64,000 bases of DNA from JALOOB01 sp040766655 (GCA_040766655.1 JAXGQB010000006.1:1-64000), one strand, 5' to 3'; positions 51,347 through 60,150 are shown, counted from the stretch's first letter. Numbers and translations: made by a program. Notes: generated from the letters alone by a model not told the origin.

Positions 51347-52189
51347 ATGATCGAACTAGCGCCGTCCAGCAAGATGGGCCTGACCATCGCATCGCCCTTC
51401 ATTTTGGGCAGCGGCGCGGTAGGCTGGGGCAATGCGTGGCCGGCCGGCCTGGAACCGGGATGGTTCGGCGCCTGGGTGACCCCGCCGCTCACGCTGCAGT
51501 CGCGGCGCGGCGCCACCGGCCCGCGCCTGGCGGAGATTCCCGGCGGCTTCATCCTGAATACGGGGGACCACAACCCGGGGTTGCGCCGTGTCCTGCGCGA
51601 CGGCCTTGCGCAGTGGGACGGCCTCCGCAGGCCCGTCATCGTCGCCCTCTCCGCGGCCACGCCGGAAGACTGGCCGCGGCTGGGCGAGCGGCTCGAGGAC
51701 ATCGGCGTCTCTGGCGTGGAGGCGCATCTGCCGGCGGGCGCGACCCCGCGCGAGGCCGCCGGGTGGATCGCCAACCTGGTGCGGAGCTGCCAGCTGCCCG
51801 TCATAGTGAAGGTGGCCGCGATTAACGCGGCGCCGCAGGCGGAGGCGTGCACCGCCGCGGGCGCGGACGTCCTGGTGGTGGCTACCCCGCCCGGGGGCGC
51901 TGCCGCCGCGCCGGAGGGGTCGCTGGTCGAGGGCTCCGTTGCAGGGCCTGCGGCGTTCCCGTTCACGCTGCATGCGTTGCTGGCCGTCACCGAGCTCGGC
52001 CTGGGCCTGCCGCTGATCGCGGCAGGCGGCATCACCCTCGCGCAGGACGTGGCAGAGTGCTGGCAGCACGGGGCAACCGCGGTGCAGCTCCGCAGTATCC
52101 TCTGGACTGCACCGGATGCGGTGGCTGGGCTGGTTGGCTCTGTTCGCGCGCCTGTCACTCCTCGGGATAGGCCCGCGCAGTCGCGCTGA
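51347..52189 (+). CDS. dihydroorotate dehydrogenase-like protein lacking catalytic residues
   Basis: The 280-residue protein aligns by eye with class 1B PyrD: FILGSGAVGWG, GFILNTGDHNPG, LPVIVKVAA, GPAAFPFTLHALLAV and PLIAAGGITLAQD with AVQLRS. However, the flavin-contacting Lys of the VTKxxTLxPR motif is Pro46 (VTPPLTLQSRRG), and the NxSCPN catalytic loop is replaced by EAHLPAG. The flavin phosphate site may remain. It is therefore unlikely to oxidise dihydroorotate. It may partner the equally altered PyrK-like protein. Confidence 0.72.
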   Translation: MIELAPSSKMGLTIASPFILGSGAVGWGNAWPAGLEPGWFGAWVTPPLTLQSRRGATGPRLAEIPGGFILNTGDHNPGLRRVLRDGLAQWDGLRRPVIVALSAATPEDWPRLGERLEDIGVSGVEAHLPAGATPREAAGWIANLVRSCQLPVIVKVAAINAAPQAEACTAAGADVLVVATPPGGAAAAPEGSLVEGSVAGPAAFPFTLHALLAVTELGLGLPLIAAGGITLAQDVAECWQHGATAVQLRSILWTAPDAVAGLVGSVRAPVTPRDRPAQSR

Positions 52190-52196
52190 CCTGGGT

Positions 52197-53897
52197 CTAC
52201 CCCCGCGTGGCTTGCAGAGGCAGGCGAATCTCCACCCTGGTGCCCGCGCCCACCTGGCTCTCGATGAACACCGATCCGCCGACCTGACGCGCGCGTTCTC
52301 GCATCACCGTGAGCCCAAAGCTGGCAGGAGACGTCGTGCGCGGGTCGAAACCGACACCGTCGTCCTGTATGCAGATGAACACAGCGTCCGGTTCGTAGGC
52401 CACGGCGACGGCCACGTGCGGCGCATAGGCGTGCTTCTGGATGTTGTGAAGCGTTTCCTGGCAGATGCGAAGCGCGGCCAGCTTGACCTCCTGCGCCATG
52501 GGCAGCTCGTCGCCGCTGAACGCCAGGCTCGTTTCGATCGGCGTATCCTTGGCGAGCTGTGAGAGTTCCTCGCGCACCAGGGCCGGCAGGTTCTCCTGGA
52601 TGACGATGTTGGGGCGCAGTGACTGGACGGAACGTCGCGCGTCCGACAGCTTATCCTTGGCGAGCTGCCGGATGCGGTCCAGGGTTTCTTCGACGTGTTC
52701 GGTCTCGCCTCCATGCAGTGAGCGTTTCGCCAATTCGGTCAGCATCGAAATGCCGGCAAATCCCTGCGCCAGCGTGTCGTGGATCTCGCGGGCGATGCGG
52801 TTGCGCTCATCGACGATCGCCAGCTCGCGTAGCTCGCGGTGGAGGCGTGCATTCTCAAGTGCGGTGGCCACCTGGTCGGCCACCGGCCAGATGGTGAACA
52901 GATCGATGTCGCCGAAGGATCCGGCCTGCGTGTTGACGAGATCGAGCACCCCGAGAACCGTCCTGCCAACCCGAATCGGCACGACCATGCGCACCGGGCG
53001 GTCCTTCACGACGCCTGACCCGGCTGAAGGTTCCTGTCTTGCCGACAGATAGGGCTTGCCCGTGATGGCGACGGTCTCGGCAATGCATGGGTGAAGGATC
53101 GCATCGGTCGCCGCCTGATCATTCCAGGCATACTGGCAATGGTGCGCCGCGGGCAGGAGGACGGGCGGCTGTCCTGAATAGAGGGAGATGCGCACGCATT
53201 GGATGCGGAACGTCTCGCTGATGCTCTTGGCAACGTACGGAAGCAGTTCTTCGGCGTCCAGGTAAGCGCTGATCTTGCGGCTGAGCCGGTTGATCGAGCG
53301 CAGCTGGTCGTTGCGGTACAGCTCCCTGCGAGTGACCTCGTCGACCCGCTCGGCCAGGGTGACGATGCGCTCGCCGATCTCGCGCGACGGCTGGAGGAAT
53401 TCGGCGATCGATATCGTCGCCGCCACCACGAGTCCTGCCGGTGCAATGCATGCCGGGAAGAGCGGCGCGCAGTACATGTACTTGCGCTGGACCTGCCCTT
53501 CGATCTCCGGCCAGTCGTAGTAGCCATCGGCGTCATGGGTCAGGCCGTCCTGGATTATCTTCCAGAACTGGGGAAAATCGAACGCGTGCCGGCGCAGATC
53601 TTTGCCGAGCACCGCCGGATCGTGATGGAATATGTTGATCGAATCGGTGTCGTGGATGGCCGTGAACCCGGAGGATCCGACGCGGGTCACGGCGATGGAA
53701 GCCAGCTCAGGGTCGCGTTTGATATCCTCCAGCGATGCGAAGTGATGGCACGAGATGTAGATCTCGATCTGGCGCGCCACATCGAGCGCCTTCTGCTTAA
53801 TCATTGCCCTGCCGAGTTCTTCGAGGGCGCTGGCCGCGATCTCAGCCGCGCGGTATCCGATGGCGATGCTGTCATCCACGTGAACGTCTTTGGTCAT
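52197..53897 (-). CDS. cytoplasmic Cache/GAF sensor histidine kinase (NarX-like)
   Basis: The 566-residue protein has no membrane helix. Its N-terminus resembles a single Cache domain (about 40-175; DGYYDWPEIEGQVQRKYMY), followed by a GAF domain (about 215-355), a HisKA_3 domain with His373 in REIHDTLAQGF, and HATPase_c (QETLHNIQKHA, IQDDGVGFDP, SFGLTVMRER). A soluble Cache domain suggests an intracellular small-acid or aromatic ligand. It is divergent from the NarL-type regulator and lies near the arylacetate decarboxylase operon. Confidence 0.88.
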   Translation of the reverse strand: MTKDVHVDDSIAIGYRAAEIAASALEELGRAMIKQKALDVARQIEIYISCHHFASLEDIKRDPELASIAVTRVGSSGFTAIHDTDSINIFHHDPAVLGKDLRRHAFDFPQFWKIIQDGLTHDADGYYDWPEIEGQVQRKYMYCAPLFPACIAPAGLVVAATISIAEFLQPSREIGERIVTLAERVDEVTRRELYRNDQLRSINRLSRKISAYLDAEELLPYVAKSISETFRIQCVRISLYSGQPPVLLPAAHHCQYAWNDQAATDAILHPCIAETVAITGKPYLSARQEPSAGSGVVKDRPVRMVVPIRVGRTVLGVLDLVNTQAGSFGDIDLFTIWPVADQVATALENARLHRELRELAIVDERNRIAREIHDTLAQGFAGISMLTELAKRSLHGGETEHVEETLDRIRQLAKDKLSDARRSVQSLRPNIVIQENLPALVREELSQLAKDTPIETSLAFSGDELPMAQEVKLAALRICQETLHNIQKHAYAPHVAVAVAYEPDAVFICIQDDGVGFDPRTTSPASFGLTVMRERARQVGGSVFIESQVGAGTRVEIRLPLQATRG

Positions 53898-53929
53898 ATG
53901 TGCACCGATTCACCTTCTTTTTCATGATG

Positions 53930-53944
53930 TGATAGGATTATACC
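53930..53944. promoter_or_regulatory. overlapping divergent -10 elements of the kinase and regulator genes
   Basis: Plus strand TGA-TAGGAT (53930-53938) faces the regulator; minus strand TATAAT (53942-53937) faces the kinase. The overlap means only one promoter can be open at a time. AGGATTATA here recurs at 57310-57318. Confidence 0.5.
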
Positions 53945-53961
53945 CCGAGGAGGGTCAGCCG

Positions 53962-54606
53962 TTGAAAACAGTCAGATTCATGATCGTCGACGATCAGCAG
54001 ATCATTCGCGAGGGCCTGGCCGGCATGCTCAGTGACGAGCCTGGCCTCGAGCTCGTCGGCGTCGCCGAGAACGGTCGTGAGGCGGTCGCCCTGGCAGCGG
54101 CCGTCGAGCCGGACCTGATCCTGATGGACCTGCGGATGCCGGTCCTGGATGGCGCGGGCGCCATCCGCGAGATACACGCCCTTAGGCCTAAGGTACGCTT
54201 CATCGTCCTGACGGTGTACGACAACGACGAGGTGTTGTTCGAGGCGTTGCGTGCGGGCGCCAATGCATTCATGCTCAAGGACGTCTCGCGCAGCGAGCTC
54301 GTGTCGGTGATGCACTCGGTCGCGGCAGGAAAGGCGCATCTGCAGCCGGAACTGACGGGCATGCTGTTCGAACATATCACCGGGGCACAGGACCAAGCCA
54401 GGACCGCAGTCCACATCACTGACCGGGAACGCTCGGTGCTGGCATTGCTGGCGCACGGCGAGTCCAACAAGGGGATTGCGTTCCAGTTGAGCATCAGCGA
54501 GCACACGGTTAAGACGCACGTCGCCAACATTCTGGCAAAGCTCGAGGCCCGCGACCGGACCGAGGCCGTGACAAGGGCGATCCAGAAGGGCCTGATCCAG
54601 GTCTGA
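53962..54606 (+). CDS. NarL/LuxR-family response regulator
   Basis: The 214-residue protein has a receiver domain with Asp56 (LILMDLRMP), Thr and Lys of the switch (VLTVYDNDE, LKDVSR), and a C-terminal LuxR helix-turn-helix (GESNKGIAFQLSISEHTVKTHVANIL, key part SISEHTVKTH). The start is TTG 53962 with GAGGAGGG upstream; ATG 53980 would remove the first strand. It is the likely partner of the divergent kinase and heads an operon with the TPR, DUF4037 and DUF4125 genes. Confidence 0.92.
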   Translation: MKTVRFMIVDDQQIIREGLAGMLSDEPGLELVGVAENGREAVALAAAVEPDLILMDLRMPVLDGAGAIREIHALRPKVRFIVLTVYDNDEVLFEALRAGANAFMLKDVSRSELVSVMHSVAAGKAHLQPELTGMLFEHITGAQDQARTAVHITDRERSVLALLAHGESNKGIAFQLSISEHTVKTHVANILAKLEARDRTEAVTRAIQKGLIQV

Positions 54607-54624
54607 GGGCAAGCGGAGGAAGAA

Positions 54625-55551
54625 TTGGAGACCAGGTTGAAGGAACTAACCGATCAGATCGGCGAACTGATGGGCGAAGGGCGCATCAGGGACGCCAGGC
54701 CCCTGGCGATCGAAGTAGCCGAACTGACGAGGCAGGTCAAGGGCGATCGGAGTATTGCCTTTGCTGCTATGCTGAACGACTTGGGCGGCATTCACAGGGC
54801 CATCGGTGAATGGGAGGACGCGGAGAACGCGTTCTCGCTTGCTGCAACGGTCATCGAAAGCGCTATCGGGAACCAGACTCCCGACTATGCCACAACGCTG
54901 AACAACCTGGCCGGCCTCTACAGGCTGATGCATCGGTGGGACGAATCCGAATCGATGTTCTTGGCGAGCCTGAGCATCTACAGAGACACACTGGGCACCG
55001 CACATTTCCTCTATGTGAGCGGCCTCAATAACCTGGGGCTGCTATACCAGGATATGAAGAAGTACGTCGAGGCAGCCGAGCTGCACAGGATCAGCCTGGA
55101 GATCCTCGAGCAAACGCGAGCCAGCCGGGTGGCGCAAGCCACCACCCTCAGCAACCTTGCGGAAGCCTACAAGGGCTTGGGACGCACGGATGAGGTCGAA
55201 GGCCTCATCGAAGAGGCGCTGAGCATCTACCAGGAGGTCGTGGGGCGGGAGCACTCCCTGTATGGCTCGAGCCTCAACAACCTGGCTGCGTTCTGCTTCC
55301 AGCAGAAGCACTACGAAAAAGCTCAGTCCCTGTTCGCCGAGTCGCTGCAGATCTGCGAGCAGGTGTACGGCCAGACCAGTAAGTACTACGCCTCATCGAT
55401 CACCAACCTGGGGACGGCGAACGAGCAACTGGGACTGCTGGACGAGGCGAGGCACTGCTACGAGACGGCCCTGGCGATCGACGTGAAGCTCTTCGGCGAA
55501 GACAGCCGGCCGGCCACGGACGTCAGGCAGCGGATCGCCGCACTGGACTAG
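54625..55551 (+). CDS. tetratricopeptide-repeat protein (kinesin-light-chain type)
   Basis: The 308-residue protein consists of about six 42-residue TPR units of the kinesin-light-chain/TPR_12 type (repeated tATTLNNLAxLY pattern, for example YATTLNNLAGLYRLM and YGSSLNNLAAFCFQQ). The fold is a protein-binding scaffold. Start is TTG 54625 with GGAGGA 4 bases upstream, 18 bases after the regulator gene. It may connect the regulator, the DUF4037/DUF4125 proteins or the radical enzyme; that is inference from position. Confidence 0.87.
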   Translation: METRLKELTDQIGELMGEGRIRDARPLAIEVAELTRQVKGDRSIAFAAMLNDLGGIHRAIGEWEDAENAFSLAATVIESAIGNQTPDYATTLNNLAGLYRLMHRWDESESMFLASLSIYRDTLGTAHFLYVSGLNNLGLLYQDMKKYVEAAELHRISLEILEQTRASRVAQATTLSNLAEAYKGLGRTDEVEGLIEEALSIYQEVVGREHSLYGSSLNNLAAFCFQQKHYEKAQSLFAESLQICEQVYGQTSKYYASSITNLGTANEQLGLLDEARHCYETALAIDVKLFGEDSRPATDVRQRIAALD

Positions 55552-55575
55552 CGCGAGATATCGAGGAGGATCGTC

Positions 55576-56517
55576 ACGAAAGGTCTGGAACTCTCGCAGC
55601 TCTACTATGAGGAAGTGTGCCGGCCCATGCTGGCCGCCAGATTCGCGGAACAACTGGACGGTATCGCCGCCGGCCTGGTCGGAGATGGCTCCGAGTGTTT
55701 CGGCTTCGATGACCACATCTCACGGGATCATGATTGGGGCGCCGCGGTCTGCTGCTGGCTGACCAAACAAGATCATGAGGCATTCGGCAAACAGCTTCAG
55801 TATGAGATCGACGCGCTGCCCCGGACGTTCAAGGGGTTCCCCGCGCGCACCGAAAGCAGTTGGGGCGGCGGCAGGACCGGCGTATTCGAGATCAGCCAGT
55901 TCTACCAGCACTTCATCGGCTGCGATCATGTGCCCCAAAGCACCCATGAATGGATCAGGATACCTGAGGGCAACCTTGCCGTCGCCACCAACGGCGCGGT
56001 GTTTACGGACGGGCGCGGCGAATTCACCCGTTTCAGGGATGCCCTCCTGGCATTCTATCCCCGGGACGTCTGGCTGCAGAAGATCGCCGCACGATGCATG
56101 ACGATGGCCCAATCAGGGCAGTACAACTACGCCAGGACCCTGGCGCGTGGCGAGTATGTGGCTGCCCGCATGGCAGAGGCCGAGTTCATCGGTGCGGCCG
56201 TGTCCATGGTGTTCCTGCTGAACCGTCGTTACATGCCATTCTACAAGTGGATGCACCGAGCACTGGCCGGTCTTCCGATTCTTGGGCCCGAAGTGCATCT
56301 ATTGCTGGCGCAGTTGGTGCACGATGACGGCCTCTACCGCGACCGGATCCAGCTGGTGGAGATCATCTGCTCGCTGGTGGTCGGGGAGCTTCGGCGCCAG
56401 GAGTTGTCCGACGCCGCCAGCGGTTTTTTGCTGGATCATGGGCCCTGTGTGCAGAGCAAGATCTCGGACATCACCATCCGGAGCCTGGGACCCTGGGTGG
56501 ACCCGTCCGAACATTGA
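55576..56517 (+). CDS. DUF4037 protein (nucleotidyltransferase-like), non-canonical start
   Basis: The protein matches DUF4037, whose N-terminal motif GDGSECFGFDDHISRDHDWG has the GS...DxD pattern of the nucleotidyltransferase fold. The family usually begins with a GLELSxxYYEE segment, which is present here upstream of the first ATG/GTG/TTG (GTG 55615). Between the preceding TAG (55549) and that GTG the frame holds only ATA, ATC, ACG 55576 and CTG 55585. GAGGAGG at 55563-55569 points to ACG 55576 (6-base spacing) as start. Function unknown. Confidence 0.72.
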   Translation, partial: TKGLELSQLYYEEVCRPMLAARFAEQLDGIAAGLVGDGSECFGFDDHISRDHDWGAAVCCWLTKQDHEAFGKQLQYEIDALPRTFKGFPARTESSWGGGRTGVFEISQFYQHFIGCDHVPQSTHEWIRIPEGNLAVATNGAVFTDGRGEFTRFRDALLAFYPRDVWLQKIAARCMTMAQSGQYNYARTLARGEYVAARMAEAEFIGAAVSMVFLLNRRYMPFYKWMHRALAGLPILGPEVHLLLAQLVHDDGLYRDRIQLVEIICSLVVGELRRQELSDAASGFLLDHGPCVQSKISDITIRSLGPWVDPSEH

Positions 56518-56527
56518 GGAGGCAACG

Positions 56528-57133
56528 ATGCACGAAGAACTGATCGGGACGATCATCGATCTGGAGTGGGCGATGTTCTCCGATGTGCAGAACATCGGCG
56601 GACGCGCCTGGTGTCAGGACGACCCAAGCACCTTCAGGGTCATGCGGAGGAGTCAGGCCCAGACATGGCCGGAGCTATTGCTGGTTAGCTACCGTGACGA
56701 CCTTGAGAAGGCCAGGCGCAATAGCCGGAACCTGATGATGGAAAAGTATGCGAGGATGATGCAGTCGACGCATCCCGCCGAGTACGCTGAGTTTGCCGAC
56801 AGCCTCCCTCCCGTCAGTGAAAGAGTGCGCAAACTGGTGGAGCAGATCCTGGCGATTCACGTGGCCTGGCAGCAGGAGGTCGCTGAGAAATACCCGCAAC
56901 TGATCGCCAGGGGCCGGCCGCTGCGCACACACGACGACACGGCGCTGGCCACCTCGTTCGAGACGTACATGCGCAGCGAGCTGCGGACCTATTCGTTCAG
57001 GACCCTCGAGCGCCTCTATGAGCATACCCGGGCGCTCAGCGATGCGCAGATCAACGGCGCCGAGCTAGTCCTGAAGAACATGGTGGAGGCTTACGGTTAC
57101 GAAACGGTGGCAGAGGCAAACGAAGGAGCCTGA
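56528..57133 (+). CDS. DUF4125 family protein
   Basis: The 201-residue protein shows the DUF4125 signature DLEWAMFSDVQNIGGRAWCQDD, then TFRVMRRSQ and NLMMEKYARMMQSTHPAEY. It is all-helical by appearance with no membrane segment. AGGAGG precedes the ATG and the gap to the DUF4037 gene is 10 bases. It is the last gene of the regulator operon, closed by a strong terminator. The family has no established function; it is known to me as a frequent neighbour of DUF4037. Confidence 0.82.
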   Translation: MHEELIGTIIDLEWAMFSDVQNIGGRAWCQDDPSTFRVMRRSQAQTWPELLLVSYRDDLEKARRNSRNLMMEKYARMMQSTHPAEYAEFADSLPPVSERVRKLVEQILAIHVAWQQEVAEKYPQLIARGRPLRTHDDTALATSFETYMRSELRTYSFRTLERLYEHTRALSDAQINGAELVLKNMVEAYGYETVAEANEGA

Positions 57134-57183
57134 TGTGAGGTAATCTTGTTCGCAAGGGTGACAGATGCCACGGTAAATGGACT

Positions 57184-57218
57184 GCAGACTGCCGAACAGC
57201 AAGGCAGTCTGCTTTTTT
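57184..57218 (+). terminator. intrinsic terminator after the DUF4125 gene
   Basis: GCAGACTGCC pairs perfectly with GGCAGTCTGC and six T follow. It separates the regulatory operon from hpdB. The rest of the 284-base gap holds the hpdB promoter region. Confidence 0.92.
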
Positions 57219-57332
57219 GTCCGCCGAACGAGGGAGTAGCGCATCCGCCATTTGACTGATGTGCGACCCGGTCGATGGGCTGAGGCTGTACATCCCTCCA
57301 TCTGCCGACAGGATTATAACCCGCTTTCCGGA

Positions 57333-57361
57333 TTGTAGTTGCCTTCACAAGCCGGTATCCT
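57333..57361 (+). promoter_or_regulatory. candidate promoter of the hpd operon
   Basis: TTGTAG (57333-57338), 17 bp, TATCCT (57356-57361): four of six matches in each hexamer, weaker than most promoters in the window, which suits control by an activator. Transcription near 57368 gives a 50-nt leader. AGGATTATA at 57310-57318, shared with the regulator promoter, lies just upstream of the -35. Confidence 0.5.
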
Positions 57362-57417
57362 TGTACCAGTAGTCCGGAGTCCGCAATTGCACTTCATCGC
57401 ACAAAAGGAGACACACT

Positions 57418-60150
57418 ATGGGTATTCTGGAAGTCGGAAACCGAGAGAAGATGCTCGCAGACATCCTCAAGGAAAAGGGTATTCCGATTGAGTACCGCTA
57501 TGGTCAGGAATTCGATGGCGTAACTGACCGCGAGGTGCTCCGAGATCCGACCCCACGGGCCGGCAAGTTGATGGACATCTACCTCAGCGCGTTGTCCTCC
57601 GTCAACATCGAGTTTCCCTATTGGTACTCACGGGAATGGGTCAGGTGGGAGAACGAAATTCCCATCATTCGGCGCGCGAAGAGCCTCAAGGCAGCATTTA
57701 GCCACCTGACCCCCATGATCTGGCCCGGCGAAAAGATCGCGATGGGCAAGACCTACTACTACCGCGGCTCGTTCCCCATGCCATATCTGTCGAACACTTT
57801 CTTCCTGGCGCAGGGCGACGAGCTTTACAAAGCATCGCAGAGGCGCGGCGCTGCGGCGGCCGGCGACGAGTCCAAGTTCGGCGCGGGCGGCGGCAACGTC
57901 ACGAAGAACTTCGGCAATGTCATCTCGATCGCTGGCAAGTTCGGCATCCGGGCCGAGGAAGTTCCGGCACTGGTCAAGCTGGCGCACGATTGGGAGGGCA
58001 AGTCGGTTGAGGAACTGGGCCACATCTACGAGATGATGGTGCCCGAGTACGACCTCAAAGAGAAGATGATGAAGTCGGTCATCTGCATGTTCGACTCGGG
58101 CTTCACGCTTCCCCAGGGTCGCGAGGTCATCAACTACTACTACCCGCTGGCCTACGGCTTCGATGGCCTGATCGAGATCTGCAACGAACGCAAGAACAAG
58201 GTTGCTGGACGCGCGGACGGCGATGGTCTCAACGGTATGGATCGCATGTACTACTACGAGGCTGTCCGCCTGATGATCGAAGGCCTGCAGGCCTGGATCA
58301 CCAACTACGCCAAGGAGGCCCGGCGCCTCGAGGTCGTCACCGAGGACGCGCAGCAGAGGAAGGAATACGGCGAGATCGCCGAGATGCTCGAGTGGATCGC
58401 CCACAAGCAGCCGCGTACCTTCAAGGAAGCGCTCCAGATGACCTGCCTCATCCATTTTGCGGTCATCAACGAGGATGCGATCTCGGGCATGTCCCCCGGT
58501 CGCGTGGGGCAGGTTCTCTTCCCCTGGTACGAGCAGGACAAGGCCGCCGGCCGCATCACCGATGACGAGGTGCTCGAACTGCTCCAGTTGCACCGTGTGA
58601 AGTTCACCTGCATCGATGCGTTCGCCTCGTCCGGTGTCGTCGGTGGCGTGCTCTCCTCCAACACCTTCAACAACCTGAGCATGGGCGGCCTCAACCGCGA
58701 CGGCGAGCCCGAGGGCAACGCGCTCGAAAAGCTGATCCTCCTCGCCGGCCAGCGCCTGCAGAGCCCGCAGCCGACCCTGTCAGTTATGTACGATGACAAA
58801 CTCTCGGACGACTTCATGTTGACGGCGATCGAGACCGTCAAGACCGGCACCGGCTATCCGGCCTTCATGAACAATCAGGTCGGCATGAAGTTTCTCCTGG
58901 ATCAGTACGGCCCCGAGGGGATGACCGTCGAAGATGCACGTGCGATCTCCATTGGCGGCTGCCTTGAAACCTCGCCCTGCGTCTGGAAGCCACTGGAACT
59001 GAGCGGCAAGCAGTACTGGATCCCCGGCGGCGCCGGCCAGCCGACCTCCGTCGGTGTGCACTTCATCGCCAACCCGAAGATCCTGGAGTGCGTGCTCTTC
59101 AATGGCTATGATCATCGCCTGGGCGAGCAGCTCTTCCCGCCGCACAACCGCAAGCTGGAGACCTACGAGGAGCTGGTGGATCAGTTCCGCATCTACTACG
59201 AGATGGCCGTTGACTGCCTGACGACCACCAACAACCTCCAGCACGACATCTGGCGCAAGAACAACATGACGGTCATGGGCTCGTTCCTCAAGCCGGATTG
59301 CCTGGAACGGGGCAAGCACATTGGCCAGCTCGGCTACCGCTTCAACGCGACCTTCAACATCGAGTCCTGCGGCACCATCAACCTTGTCAACTCGCTGGTC
59401 GCCCTGAAAAAGCTGGTGTACGAGGACAAGAAGTACACGCTGGCTGAAATGCGCGATGCGGTCAAGGACAACTTCGGCTTCAAGACGGCCAAGGAAATCG
59501 GTTCGTTCTCCCTGTTGGCCCAAGTGAAGCGCGAAGACGGCGCCAAGTACGATGAGATCCACCACGACTGCCTGATGGCGCCGAAGTACGGCAACGACGA
59601 TCCGTATGCGGACCAGGTTCTGGCCGACTACGAGGCGTGGTTCTGCGAGATGTGCCACAACTTCGAGTCGCTGTACGGCAAGCGGATGTACGCATGCCAG
59701 ATCTCGGTCTCCACGCACGGCGTTCAGGGTTCGGTCACCTTGGCGACGCCCGACGGCCGCCTGGCCGGCACCACGTACGCGGATGGCTCGATGTCGGCTT
59801 ATCCCGGCACCGACCGCAACGGCCCGTACGCCCTGTTCAACTCGGCCACCTGCTGGGATCATTCCTGCTCGCAGAACAGCCAGATGAACCTGAAGATCCA
59901 CCCGACTGCCATCGCCGGCAAGGAAGGTGCTCTGAAGCTGGTCGATCTTACGCGGGCCTACATGCGCCAGAACGCCTTCCACATCCAGTACAACGTGGTG
60001 GACTCGAAGGTGCTCAAGGACGCGCAAACAAATCCGGAGAACTACCGCGATCTGCTGGTCCGTGTTGCCGGTTTCACCCAGTACTGGGTGGAGCTGGGCA
60101 AGCCGATCCAGGACGAGGTCATCTCCCGCACCGAGTACGAGCAAGTCTGA
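57418..60150 (+). CDS. hpdB: 4-hydroxyphenylacetate decarboxylase, glycyl radical large subunit
   Basis: The 910-residue glycyl radical enzyme has the PFL-like barrel and C-terminal radical loop RVAGFTQYW (Gly885). Cys515 (GGCLETSPC), Glu517, His548 and Glu649 (FNIESCGT) stand at +2, +33 and +134, and Gly885 at +370, the same spacings as Cys503, Glu505, His536, Glu637 and Gly873 recalled for clostridial HpdB. It should decarboxylate 4-hydroxyphenylacetate to p-cresol under anoxia. AAAGGAG lies 8 bases before the ATG. Followed by hpdC, a transporter and the activase. Another arylacetate is possible, but the small subunit argues for HpdB. Confidence 0.92.
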   Translation: MGILEVGNREKMLADILKEKGIPIEYRYGQEFDGVTDREVLRDPTPRAGKLMDIYLSALSSVNIEFPYWYSREWVRWENEIPIIRRAKSLKAAFSHLTPMIWPGEKIAMGKTYYYRGSFPMPYLSNTFFLAQGDELYKASQRRGAAAAGDESKFGAGGGNVTKNFGNVISIAGKFGIRAEEVPALVKLAHDWEGKSVEELGHIYEMMVPEYDLKEKMMKSVICMFDSGFTLPQGREVINYYYPLAYGFDGLIEICNERKNKVAGRADGDGLNGMDRMYYYEAVRLMIEGLQAWITNYAKEARRLEVVTEDAQQRKEYGEIAEMLEWIAHKQPRTFKEALQMTCLIHFAVINEDAISGMSPGRVGQVLFPWYEQDKAAGRITDDEVLELLQLHRVKFTCIDAFASSGVVGGVLSSNTFNNLSMGGLNRDGEPEGNALEKLILLAGQRLQSPQPTLSVMYDDKLSDDFMLTAIETVKTGTGYPAFMNNQVGMKFLLDQYGPEGMTVEDARAISIGGCLETSPCVWKPLELSGKQYWIPGGAGQPTSVGVHFIANPKILECVLFNGYDHRLGEQLFPPHNRKLETYEELVDQFRIYYEMAVDCLTTTNNLQHDIWRKNNMTVMGSFLKPDCLERGKHIGQLGYRFNATFNIESCGTINLVNSLVALKKLVYEDKKYTLAEMRDAVKDNFGFKTAKEIGSFSLLAQVKREDGAKYDEIHHDCLMAPKYGNDDPYADQVLADYEAWFCEMCHNFESLYGKRMYACQISVSTHGVQGSVTLATPDGRLAGTTYADGSMSAYPGTDRNGPYALFNSATCWDHSCSQNSQMNLKIHPTAIAGKEGALKLVDLTRAYMRQNAFHIQYNVVDSKVLKDAQTNPENYRDLLVRVAGFTQYWVELGKPIQDEVISRTEYEQV

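Noticed and set aside
57252..57280. TTGACT at 57252 as the hpdB -35
   Set aside because: No -10-like hexamer lies 16-18 bp downstream; TTGTAG/TATCCT at 57333-57361 fits better.
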